Assembly (NCBI GenBank): GCA_024402025.1
Contig: JAKSJY010000003.1
Location: 1 to 46,447, forward strand
Reading direction: 5' to 3'
Source of the DNA: Bacteroidales bacterium
GTDB taxonomy: Bacteria > Bacteroidota > Bacteroidia > Bacteroidales > UBA932
DNA length: 46,447 nucleotides
Part shown: in pieces, positions 1 through 8,454 of the stretch
How the letters are laid out: the number at the start of each line of letters is the position of its first letter
Numbering within the stretch: the stretch's first letter is position 1
The notes under the pieces: model-generated
Told to the model about the DNA's origin: nothing
Database searches by the model: none
What the model saw: only the letters and a program-made list of their open reading frames with translations
Made by a program: the position numbers and the translations under genes

Positions 1-53
1 AGGTCCTCAAGCTGATGGGAGTGAAGGAGATCAAGGCAGGACAGAACCTGTAA
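1..53 (+). CDS. 3' end of an unidentified gene (partial)
   Basis: An open frame enters from the left edge (first full codon at base 3) and ends with TAA at 51-53. It gives a 16-residue C-terminus, VLKLMGVKEIKAGQNL. The stop lies three bases from the stop of the convergent GH28-like gene on the other strand, as expected for a real gene end rather than a chance frame. Too little is visible to name a family. Confidence 0.45.
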   Translation, partial: VLKLMGVKEIKAGQNL

Positions 54-56
54 TCC

Positions 57-2021
57 CTACTCGAAACTGATATCGTCCGCGTAGCGGATATCGAAATTGG
101 CGTCGGCTGTCGACGTCAATTTTTTGTCTCCGACCTTGCAGTTGATGAACTTGATTCCGTATATGTGCCGGTCAGCCTGTCCTGCGAGCACCAGAGGCTT
201 GAGAGTGTTGGTCCATTGAATGTCCTTGAGCGTGATGTCGTGCAGGTATCCGATGCGCCCGTCTCCGTAAAGGGTGGCGTCGGTAAGGATGATTTCCAGG
301 TTCTTGTACTCGATATCATCCTCGACCCTGATGTCCTCGAACAGGATGTCGTGCACGTTGGAGTTGCCGTCGCACACAATACTGAAGGCAGAATGGCCCT
401 GCGTCCTTCCCGAACCGTGCGAGCAGATGATGTCAAGGTCTCTGAGGACTATGTCCTTCACCTCGTCTCCGTTGAGTTCGTAGCCGAGCGTAACTCCGTC
501 CGAATTTGACCAGCCGATGAGCACGCACTTTTCGACGGTGATGTTGTTGGTATTGTAGTTCCCGTCGGTCGGGATCTTGGCCTTGATTGAAATGCAGTCG
601 TCCTTCGTCCGGATGAAACAGCCCGTGATACGCATCCCCCGGCAGCACATCGGATTGATTCCGTCGTTGCCCCACCTTTCGGTGTGCGAGAACGCCTTGA
701 CGTTGTCATAGACCACGTCCGTGCTTGAAACTACAAGGTTGGACGAGCCTCCCGTGGGATTGCTGACTGTGATTCCCTCGACAGTGAGACGGTCACAGTT
801 CTGCAGGCGGATGGTGCCTTTCAGGATTCCGCGGCCATAGATTCTGATGTCCCTGCCGGAGCCGGTGATAGTCCCGACAACGTTCGCACCCGGGGCGAGA
901 TAGACCTTGCTGCCGCTCCTGACCGGAATTTCGCCGGCCATATGGTCGCCGGGGCCGAAATAAAGGACGGAAGCATCCTCAGGGTCGGGAACGTCGCTTT
1001 CAAGAGGGTTGGCGATGCAGGCAATGGGAGGAAGGGAGTTGACGCAGATGTAGTATTTCGCCGGACCGGCGATGTCGAAACTGAGGGTGTTGCCGGTAAT
1101 CCTGGGCTGGACGTTGCGGCTGAGAGGGTGGATGCTGCAGGTGCGAATCGGCTCGCTGGCGGTGATGGAAAGAATCTGCCTGCCGCTGCAGGAAAAATTC
1201 AGCAGCTCGAGCTTCTCATCCGGTGTGGGGCCGCCGATTTCCTGCAGAAGGGCAGGGCGGCCGTTGATGGTGGAAGTGTAGCAGGGGGAAGGGGTGGAGC
1301 CGGGACTCAGGACGGGAAATACCGTCTCGACGGCAGCCGTATACTCCCTTGCATCGAAGTCAGAGGAAAGTTCATTGTAGACGTAGATGGTCCCGTCCTT
1401 GAACTCCGTTCCCTTCAAGTCCGCCACATACGCTCCTTTAGAAGTGAACCAGACAAGGCTGTCGGGCTTCCCGAGCAGGAATGCATATTTGTAGGAGTCC
1501 GTCCTGTAGAGAGTGGACGAGTGCCCGTCCTTCCAGAGTTCGGCTTCCTCCACGTCACTTTGCGAGAGCAGGAGCAGGGGGGACTTGAGTCTTGCGCTGA
1601 GGGTAATCGAAGGACTCTGACCCGTGACCTTTATGGTCCCGTCCACTGAAAGCTGGGCCTTGTCGCTGATTGAACCGGGGAGAGGAGCGGAGCCTCCGCT
1701 GACATTGTAGGAGCCGGTGGGGATTGCAAATGACCGCGTGTCCTTCCAGTCGGAATTGAAAGTCCTCTTCATATTGTTGTCGACCCCTTCGAGAGTCAAC
1801 TCGTATGAAGGGTTCACAAGAGCGGATTGGATTTCTTTCGTCATCTTGTCCGCAATCCTCCGAGCCTGTGCTGAGAAGTCCGCATCAGGGCAGTAAAATT
1901 CGGGAGTTGCGGCGAACTTGTAGATGAAGCGGGTGCTTGTCATCTCGTGTTTCTCCTGCTTCGCCATGCAGGAAGCGAGGGAAAACAGCAGGAGCGCCGC
2001 TGTGTACAAACTTTTTGTCAT
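57..2021 (-). CDS. GH28/GH49-like right-handed beta-helix glycosidase, lipoprotein
   Basis: The 654-residue product starts with a lipoprotein signal (lipobox LASC, Cys18), so it is probably anchored in the outer or inner membrane facing outward. Residues about 280-400 look like the beta-sandwich entry of dextranase/polygalacturonase-type proteins (PGDHMAG, YLAPGANVVGTI, IYGRGIL), followed by a parallel beta-helix to about 630. Acidic motifs match the GH28 pattern: NDG (Asp453), TKDDC (Asp474-Asp475), SDG (Asp508) and a Gly-His segment near 535-542. Residues 25-270 match nothing I recognise. It is the last gene of the minus-strand operon; its ATG overlaps the stop of the preceding gene by four bases (ATGA). 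The fold is well supported. The substrate is not: pectin is not implied, because no other pectin enzymes are present. Confidence 0.8.
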   Translation of the reverse strand: MTKSLYTAALLLFSLASCMAKQEKHEMTSTRFIYKFAATPEFYCPDADFSAQARRIADKMTKEIQSALVNPSYELTLEGVDNNMKRTFNSDWKDTRSFAIPTGSYNVSGGSAPLPGSISDKAQLSVDGTIKVTGQSPSITLSARLKSPLLLLSQSDVEEAELWKDGHSSTLYRTDSYKYAFLLGKPDSLVWFTSKGAYVADLKGTEFKDGTIYVYNELSSDFDAREYTAAVETVFPVLSPGSTPSPCYTSTINGRPALLQEIGGPTPDEKLELLNFSCSGRQILSITASEPIRTCSIHPLSRNVQPRITGNTLSFDIAGPAKYYICVNSLPPIACIANPLESDVPDPEDASVLYFGPGDHMAGEIPVRSGSKVYLAPGANVVGTITGSGRDIRIYGRGILKGTIRLQNCDRLTVEGITVSNPTGGSSNLVVSSTDVVYDNVKAFSHTERWGNDGINPMCCRGMRITGCFIRTKDDCISIKAKIPTDGNYNTNNITVEKCVLIGWSNSDGVTLGYELNGDEVKDIVLRDLDIICSHGSGRTQGHSAFSIVCDGNSNVHDILFEDIRVEDDIEYKNLEIILTDATLYGDGRIGYLHDITLKDIQWTNTLKPLVLAGQADRHIYGIKFINCKVGDKKLTSTADANFDIRYADDISFE

Positions 2022-5000
2022 CGTTTTTCCTTTCTTGCAGCATCCAAAATGTTGCCGTGCCTGTCAAGAAGCGTCAGGGTAATCGAGGTGCCGTCCACAG
2101 CCATATGTATTGCCCCGACCATATGACGTCCCTCGCTCCAGCGATTGGCGATCTTGTCCCGGTTGTCGAATCTGTCCTCCGATATCAGGCGTCCGCGCTC
2201 GTTGTCCGAAGACGGGGTCTGGATATACAGGGTCCCCTTCTCGTCGACAACGCCTCCCCGCAGAGGGTGCGAGCGGAGATAGACGTGGTTGTTGCCGGCA
2301 ATTGCAACGTCAACCCCGAGTTCATCGAATATCGGAGCCCACATCCCGTACATCGATGTCTTTCCGTTGGTGCCGAGGAACCACTCGTAGTGCTCGACGA
2401 CAATGACGAAATCAGGCGGGTTCGAGCCGCTGCGCGCATCGTTGACCACCTTGCGCATCCAGTCGGACATAGCCTTGAACTCCCCTTTGCCATAAATGTC
2501 TTCGGTGTTGAGCATTATGACAAGAGCGTTTCCGTAGCGGAAATGGTAGCAGACTCCCATCTCGTTCTCATACCCGTTGCGCGGGAAATACGAGGTGTTG
2601 TAGAAAAAGTGATTGGGCAGGTCGTAGAGTTTCTTCGGCTGGGTCTCCTTTGTCCAGTTGTCGTGGTTGCCGTTCACTCTGGCCCACATCGACTTCTCGA
2701 ATTCCGGCTCGTCGAAGAGTCTCTTCCAGAACGAATAGCTTCCGCCCCAGACCACAACATCTCCGGGAGACAATATGAAATCCAGCGACGGGTCGAACCT
2801 GCGCATCGTATCCATCATATCCATCGCCGACGACAGACGCCTTGGATTCGGCATATAAGTGTGGATGTCGGAGATGAGACAGGCGGACCACTGCTCCGCT
2901 CCCGCCGTGCGGAAATTGTGCACGCTGCTGCGCTGCCCTCCGGGAGCTTCTATCATATACTGGTAGTCCGTGTCGGGCTCCAGACCCTCGAGCATCGTGC
3001 CGCACTTGGTAAATATCGCATCCTCATAGAATCCCCGGTCGTCGGCGTCATTGGAATCTATCCCGTTGAACACGTCGCAACGCTCCTGCTGCTGCGGCAG
3101 GACCTTGGTTGCCGTCAACTCCCCTTTTTTCCAGAGCAGGACATACGATCCGGCAAGGGTGGTGTCAGTAGCCCAGCTGATGCCCACCTGCCGCGACGCA
3201 TCCTCGCCGGGGCCGGTGGAGACGCTGAAAATGGAGGGGCTCTTCACGGGACAGAGCCTCAGGGTATGAAGCACGACCTCGTCCTTCGTGATGCTCATAT
3301 TCGCATTGACGGACTCGTAGCGGAGTTCGACGCGGTGCTTTCCGGCGGAAAGACGGACCTTGAGCGGGCAGCTCAGTCCCCTGAGCTCCCAGGAATCGCC
3401 CCTCTGCGGGAAAACGCAGGTCCCGACGCGGACTCCGTCCACATAGAGGCTCCTGTTCGCGCAGGAACTGTGCGTCGATATGTCTCCGTTGCCATTGGAA
3501 TATTCCCACTCGATGAAATACTCCCCATCACCTGCAACGTCCAGGAATTTCTTCAACTGCACGCCCGACTTCCTCGAGAGTTTCACGCCTCCGAGTTCCA
3601 CACACCGGACGGGCTCCCTCACGCCGGGCTTTGCACCGGTATTCGAAGTTACAAGGTCCGCCGCCGCGAACTCGACTTCCCGCACGGGCACGCCGTACTG
3701 CACGGGTACGCAGGACCCGTCGCCGTTGCCGACGCCTGAGTCAAACATCCTTTCTACGGCAGTGCGCACCCCTTCAATATCCTCGTCGAGCATATCGATC
3801 CATATTTCGTGATGTCCGGACAGCACCGCAGGAATGAAAGGCTCAGCTTCCTTGCCGTCCAGGAGACACTTGCGTATCTTCTTCCCGCTGCCGGTCACCG
3901 TTATGTCCAGCACCGCGTCGCGGTAGCGGAAATCACGCAGGCAGCGAGCACCCTTTTTCGAAAGAGGCACGAGTGGAGCGAAACGGATTCCGTCCTGCGA
4001 GAACGACATCCCGACAAGTCCCTTCTGATATACTCCCAGCATTCCGGCAACACTCCAGAGCTGGCGGGGGGAATTCAGACAGGTCTTCAGCGAGCCGTCA
4101 TCGGCGACCATATTCTCCATATTGGATCCGGCCTTGTCGTAGGCCGAAAACATCGAATCCAGCGCGAAGTCAAATGCCCCGGGGAGTCCGCAATGCACTG
4201 CAGCCAGAGCATAGAAAGCCGTCACGAAAGGCCAGACGGCATTGTTGTGGTAGCTGCTTATCCCCGATATCTGCGGCCAGAAGATTGTAGGACCGTACTG
4301 CGAAACAGGCATATTCTCAAAAATCGAGCGGGCCTGCTCCGGGCTTGCTATATCCCAGAGTATGCACAGCGCCTCGCCGAGAGTCTCGCTTCGCGGCGAG
4401 AGAGCCCTTTCGTAGCGGCCGTATATGTACTGACCGTAATATCCTTTCTTTTCCATCCAGAAAGCGTCGTTTATCGCCTGCTTGAGTTCTGCCGCCTGAC
4501 GGGCATATTCCCCGGCCCTGGCGGGAGCGACAATCTCCGCAGCCTCGGCCATCACGCTCAGCGTCCTCTGGAACACAGCGTTCGTCCCGAGGCACTCGCT
4601 CTGCGCGATGTCTCCGGGCTCCATCCAGGCGGGATAACTCTGCTCCCTCCAGTCGATGAACGAACTCTCTCCGCGGTACAGGCCGCTTTCAGGGTTGTAG
4701 GCAATCTGCCTGTCGGCATCAAGCGATCGCTCCGATATCGGATAGAACTCCCTGAGCCACTTCTCATCCCCGGTCTGCAGATACACTTCCCACGCGGCGA
4801 TTGTCCACACGGCGCGGTCCGTACTGCAAGGGTAGCTTCCTCCCGTCCCGGTGTCCTGGATGATGCGTCCCAGTTTGTCCACCTTGCGGCGCAGGCAGTT
4901 GATCACGGTCTGCGGGTCGGTGTGCGCGAGGGAAAGTATCGTGCTGTAGCTGATATCACGCGTCCACACCCCGCCCCAGTATTCTCCGGTGCGGAAGGTG

Positions 5001-6505
5001 CCGTCATTCTCGCGGTTCATTTCAAGTTCTGCAAGAGCCTTCTCATAATACTGTCCGTCCTGTGGAGTCGTCCAGGAATAAACCTTCCCGAAACGGTCGG
5101 TAACCCTGACCTCGACCCTGGCGTCCGGCCTCGAGGGCTTTGCACAGAAAAGATGTTCCGTAGGACCGGCGCCTACGTATTTCCATTTGAACTCCCTTTC
5201 CCTGCGGGCAAGGACATCATTCTCTATGTTCCTGTCCCATCCGCGGTATTGCGTCATCGGCCCCTGGAGAACGCCGTCCTCCAGCCATTCCACCTTCCAC
5301 CCGTCGTCGTAGTTCCACACGTTGGCGACGACGCAGTCCCTCTTCATAGGATCCGTCCCCACCGGGAATGCGCTGAACTGGCTTTCGCGCGAATGGCCGA
5401 CAGCCTTGTAGTACCAGCTGATGTCTTCTCCGTCCACCTCATAGACATAGTATCCCCAGGGGATGCCGTCCCAGCTCAGAAGGCTCTGCCAGAACACTCC
5501 GCTCAGGGGTGCGTGGACGTGTTCGAGAAGTCCGGGGCGCGGCTGGTAATGCTCGGCGTAATGCTCGTGCGCCGAGCATATCTGGGCCTTGTAGGGGGCA
5601 AGGGCGTCATAGAGCCTGCCGCGGTTCACTATGATCTTGTTGTACTCCTCCTTGTTCCACTCTCCCTTGCGGGCCGCCTGGCTGTAGGAGGGGATATGCA
5701 TGAAGACAACCACCGGAGAACCTTCGGGGACATAGGACAGATCCTTTTCCAGCCACTCGAGCTGGCTCTCGGTAAGGTAGCCCATATAATGCCTTCCGTA
5801 CTGGAACACGTCGTTGAGGACTACGTAATGTACTTTTCCGAAATCGAAGGAATAATATGTCGGGCCGAAGAAGCTCTCGTGGACCGACATCGACTTTTCA
5901 TTTGTCTCGCAGTTCTGGACAACGTCGTGGTTGCCTATTACGGTGAAGAAGGGGAACCCTGCGGTCGCACAGGCCTGATGGACCGGTACGTTAAGGCCGC
6001 TGTCCCAGGCGCCGACGATATCTCCGCAGGATACTCCGAACGCGGGCACGCCTGACTCCTTCCAGACCATCGCGGCATCCGCAGCGGCCTCGAGACAGTA
6101 GTCCTGCACCTCGTGGGGCTCATAGACCTGGACATCCGCCCAGACGAAGAACCGGTGACGGGCAGCATCGAGTCCGGTGCTCCCGAGGCAGAAATCCGCC
6201 TTCGCCGCGGCAGGGTGCTGCTCCTTGGGACCGCGCTCCAGTTCCTTATAGAAAAGGGGCGCGCCGTTCCGAGTCGGGACGCTGCACCCGTCGGGGATGG
6301 AGATATACACAAAGCGGGCATCATCGTGCGCCCAGAGGGAATAGTTTCCCTTCTTGTCGGTAAGGACGATGTCGTGGCCGTCGGTGACCTTTATGCCGGC
6401 AATCCCCTTGCCGTCAAGGACTACGCGTCCGGAGACTTCAAGGGGATTGGCGAATGCTCCCTGCGCACACAGTACGCAGAACAATACAAAAAGTACTTTT
6501 CTCAT
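2018..6505 (-). CDS. Four-module fusion: metallophosphoesterase / six-hairpin glycosidase / binding module / metallophosphoesterase
   Basis: The start is set at 6505 (MRKVLF, signal peptide ending near QGAFA), where ATG overlaps the GH97 stop as ATGA; a start at 6541 would put 12 polar residues before the signal. The product is about 1495 residues. Order: MetallophosN-like domain (20-110); calcineurin-like phosphoesterase (115-320) with ADVQ (Asp124), CGD (Asp162), GNHD (191-194), MHIP (His270) and SAHEHY (His313, His315); MetallophosC-like domain (to 480); an (alpha/alpha)6 six-hairpin glycosidase (485-880) with WTRD (Asp517), FIDWRE (Asp618, Glu621) and YHNNAVWPF; a CBM6/35-like beta-sandwich (920-1090); an FN3-like entry (1095-1200); and a second phosphoesterase resembling purple acid phosphatases (1205-1430) with SDIH, SPGD, GNHD, VEHYE and GNNHVY. 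It probably removes phosphate and alpha-linked sugar from the same exported glycan; that linkage is inference. The GH family of the middle domain is not settled. Confidence 0.87.
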   Translation of the reverse strand: MRKVLFVLFCVLCAQGAFANPLEVSGRVVLDGKGIAGIKVTDGHDIVLTDKKGNYSLWAHDDARFVYISIPDGCSVPTRNGAPLFYKELERGPKEQHPAAAKADFCLGSTGLDAARHRFFVWADVQVYEPHEVQDYCLEAAADAAMVWKESGVPAFGVSCGDIVGAWDSGLNVPVHQACATAGFPFFTVIGNHDVVQNCETNEKSMSVHESFFGPTYYSFDFGKVHYVVLNDVFQYGRHYMGYLTESQLEWLEKDLSYVPEGSPVVVFMHIPSYSQAARKGEWNKEEYNKIIVNRGRLYDALAPYKAQICSAHEHYAEHYQPRPGLLEHVHAPLSGVFWQSLLSWDGIPWGYYVYEVDGEDISWYYKAVGHSRESQFSAFPVGTDPMKRDCVVANVWNYDDGWKVEWLEDGVLQGPMTQYRGWDRNIENDVLARREREFKWKYVGAGPTEHLFCAKPSRPDARVEVRVTDRFGKVYSWTTPQDGQYYEKALAELEMNRENDGTFRTGEYWGGVWTRDISYSTILSLAHTDPQTVINCLRRKVDKLGRIIQDTGTGGSYPCSTDRAVWTIAAWEVYLQTGDEKWLREFYPISERSLDADRQIAYNPESGLYRGESSFIDWREQSYPAWMEPGDIAQSECLGTNAVFQRTLSVMAEAAEIVAPARAGEYARQAAELKQAINDAFWMEKKGYYGQYIYGRYERALSPRSETLGEALCILWDIASPEQARSIFENMPVSQYGPTIFWPQISGISSYHNNAVWPFVTAFYALAAVHCGLPGAFDFALDSMFSAYDKAGSNMENMVADDGSLKTCLNSPRQLWSVAGMLGVYQKGLVGMSFSQDGIRFAPLVPLSKKGARCLRDFRYRDAVLDITVTGSGKKIRKCLLDGKEAEPFIPAVLSGHHEIWIDMLDEDIEGVRTAVERMFDSGVGNGDGSCVPVQYGVPVREVEFAAADLVTSNTGAKPGVREPVRCVELGGVKLSRKSGVQLKKFLDVAGDGEYFIEWEYSNGNGDISTHSSCANRSLYVDGVRVGTCVFPQRGDSWELRGLSCPLKVRLSAGKHRVELRYESVNANMSITKDEVVLHTLRLCPVKSPSIFSVSTGPGEDASRQVGISWATDTTLAGSYVLLWKKGELTATKVLPQQQERCDVFNGIDSNDADDRGFYEDAIFTKCGTMLEGLEPDTDYQYMIEAPGGQRSSVHNFRTAGAEQWSACLISDIHTYMPNPRRLSSAMDMMDTMRRFDPSLDFILSPGDVVVWGGSYSFWKRLFDEPEFEKSMWARVNGNHDNWTKETQPKKLYDLPNHFFYNTSYFPRNGYENEMGVCYHFRYGNALVIMLNTEDIYGKGEFKAMSDWMRKVVNDARSGSNPPDFVIVVEHYEWFLGTNGKTSMYGMWAPIFDELGVDVAIAGNNHVYLRSHPLRGGVVDEKGTLYIQTPSSDNERGRLISEDRFDNRDKIANRWSEGRHMVGAIHMAVDGTSITLTLLDRHGNILDAARKEKR

Positions 6506-8454
6506 TTGCGGGTGAATATTGCTGCCCATCCGCCGCCGCAAGCCATATGCACGGGCACAGTGTCGCCGGCGGTGATGGTAAGAGTCTCGATTTTATAGTC
6601 TTCCGCCCAGGAGTTCGCGTTGAGTCCGTCGCGGTGGATCAGGACTTCCCACTCGCCCTCGGCGAGGAAAGAGGTGTCCAGGGTGAAATCCCTTTCGGTC
6701 CAGTCCGTAAGTCCGGCGGAGAACCAGCGTCCGTCGGCAGCGCGGCGGCTCAGAAGGAGATAGTCTCCGCTACGGGCCTCCTGCGCCACGGTCTCTTCCC
6801 ATACGGTAGGAACCTGGGCCAGGAAATGAGTGAAGTCAGGGGCGCCGTAGTACTTGGACGGGGAGTCGCAAAGCATCATCAGAGGCCCTTCATATACAAT
6901 GAAAAGGGCAGCCTGGTGCGAACGGGTGCCCTGGCTCATAGGATGCGACCAGAGGGCGGCGAAATCGGCCTTGGTAGCATTGTTTACCGCACCGGGAGTA
7001 TAGTCCATAGGACCGGCGACCATACGCGTGAAAGGAAGGTCGAGGTCGTGGTCGGGTGTGACCCAATCCGAGCACTTGTCCATCTCCATTCCCAGCACAC
7101 CCTCGAAGTTCATCGCATTGGGATACTTGCGCTGGAGTCCGGCGGGCTTGAAAGCGCCGTGGTAATCCACCAGGAGATGCCTCTTGGCGCACTCGGCGGC
7201 TATTTTTTCATAGAAATTGACCATATTCTGGTCGAGCATCTGCATAAAGTCTATCTTTATGCCCCCGACGCCCCACTGCTGATAGACGTCGAGAATATGC
7301 TCCATATCGGCCATCATAGGGGTCCACAAGGTCCAGAGGACTACTCCGACTCCCTTTGATTTGCCGTAATCGATAAGTTCCTGCAAGTCAAGGTCCGGCT
7401 TGCACTCCACGATGTTCAGGGTACTTGCAGACCAGCCTTCGTCCAGCAGTATGTATTCCAGGCCGTAAGCGGCCGCGAAGTCCATATAGTATTTGTAAGT
7501 CTCGGTATTCACTCCGGCCTTGAAATCCACGCCGAAGAGATTGAGTCCGTTCCACCATTCCCAGCTTATCTTTCCGGGACGCAGCCAGCTCCAGTCACAG
7601 GGAACCTCGCGGCTTGACAGCTGCCAGGGCAGGGTGTTCTCCAGAAGGGAGCGGTCGTCCCCGAGGGTCATCACCCTCCAGGGGAAAGTGCGGGTGCCCT
7701 CGGTGCGCGCGATGCAGGGCGCAAGCGAGGTAATCGTAACGTCGCGGTCGGTGCGCATATCGTACGCATCGATTACGTGGGGGTGGAAAGCTTCGATGCG
7801 GCCGTTCCCGCTGCGAAGAAGCATATTGGGATAGTCGAAGAGGTCGGCTTCCGTAACGACGGCCCTGGTCCCCGACGGAGTGAGAAGACTCATAGGCAGG
7901 AAGCAGTATGTGCCGTCCCGGCCTGCATCGCCCAGGGGCTCGCGGACGAAATTGGCCTCGCAATGGGAAGTCAGGGCCTGATTTTTCTCGTCAGCCCAGT
8001 AAACCTCGCACTCGGGGGCGAAGGCCCACTGCGAATTCTCCGCATTAACCTCGATCTTCCCGGGAAGCGCGGTCTCGAAGCGGTAGGCGACTCCGTTGTC
8101 GTATGCCCTGAACGCTACGCTCCAGCCCTTGAACTCGAGGGTGAGCTGGTTGCAGCGGTCCCGTACGGTACGGAACTTCACCGGCACCACCGCGGTGCTC
8201 GTCTCGTCGATACTTCTTCGAACCGCCTTTCGGGCCGAGGCATTGATGCCCATCACCTCGCGTCCGGCAACCTCCATCGAGATGGCGCTGGGGCTGAGAA
8301 TAGTCTCACCCCCGCGCTCTACGCTCCAGGAAAGCTGCTTCCCGTCAGCAACGGTAATCACAATGTTCTTGTCGGGGCTCTTGAGAGTATAGGTCTTCGC
8401 CTGGAGACCCAGAGCCGCCGTTACCAGAAAGGCGATTGAAAGAAGTCGTTTCAT
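6502..8454 (-). CDS. GH97 glycoside hydrolase, retaining type (alpha-galactosidase-like)
   Basis: The 650-residue protein has a signal peptide (cleavage near LGLQA) and the full GH97 layout: N-terminal beta-sandwich (20-280), (beta/alpha)8 barrel (290-560) and C-terminal beta-domain. GIKIDF places Asp402 where the retaining GH97 clade has its nucleophile, and Glu457 (LGMEMD) lies 55 residues later, the same spacing I recall between Asp415 and Glu470 of the B. thetaiotaomicron retaining alpha-galactosidase. The inverting-clade glutamates of SusB are absent. It is therefore a retaining alpha-glycosidase, most likely an alpha-galactosidase, acting in the periplasm. Its ATG directly follows the TAA of the GHL10 gene, and its own TGA overlaps the start of the phosphoesterase fusion. 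The locus also holds an inverting GH97 at 20071-24171. Confidence 0.93.
   Translation of the reverse strand: MKRLLSIAFLVTAALGLQAKTYTLKSPDKNIVITVADGKQLSWSVERGGETILSPSAISMEVAGREVMGINASARKAVRRSIDETSTAVVPVKFRTVRDRCNQLTLEFKGWSVAFRAYDNGVAYRFETALPGKIEVNAENSQWAFAPECEVYWADEKNQALTSHCEANFVREPLGDAGRDGTYCFLPMSLLTPSGTRAVVTEADLFDYPNMLLRSGNGRIEAFHPHVIDAYDMRTDRDVTITSLAPCIARTEGTRTFPWRVMTLGDDRSLLENTLPWQLSSREVPCDWSWLRPGKISWEWWNGLNLFGVDFKAGVNTETYKYYMDFAAAYGLEYILLDEGWSASTLNIVECKPDLDLQELIDYGKSKGVGVVLWTLWTPMMADMEHILDVYQQWGVGGIKIDFMQMLDQNMVNFYEKIAAECAKRHLLVDYHGAFKPAGLQRKYPNAMNFEGVLGMEMDKCSDWVTPDHDLDLPFTRMVAGPMDYTPGAVNNATKADFAALWSHPMSQGTRSHQAALFIVYEGPLMMLCDSPSKYYGAPDFTHFLAQVPTVWEETVAQEARSGDYLLLSRRAADGRWFSAGLTDWTERDFTLDTSFLAEGEWEVLIHRDGLNANSWAEDYKIETLTITAGDTVPVHMACGGGWAAIFTRK

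Noticed and set aside
1937..3739. A 600-residue plus-strand frame across the end of the fusion and the start of the GH28-like gene
   Set aside because: It crosses two real minus-strand genes and matches no family.
3809..6055. A 748-residue plus-strand frame opposite the phosphoesterase fusion
   Set aside because: It has no recognisable motifs; the minus strand encodes clear catalytic motifs throughout.
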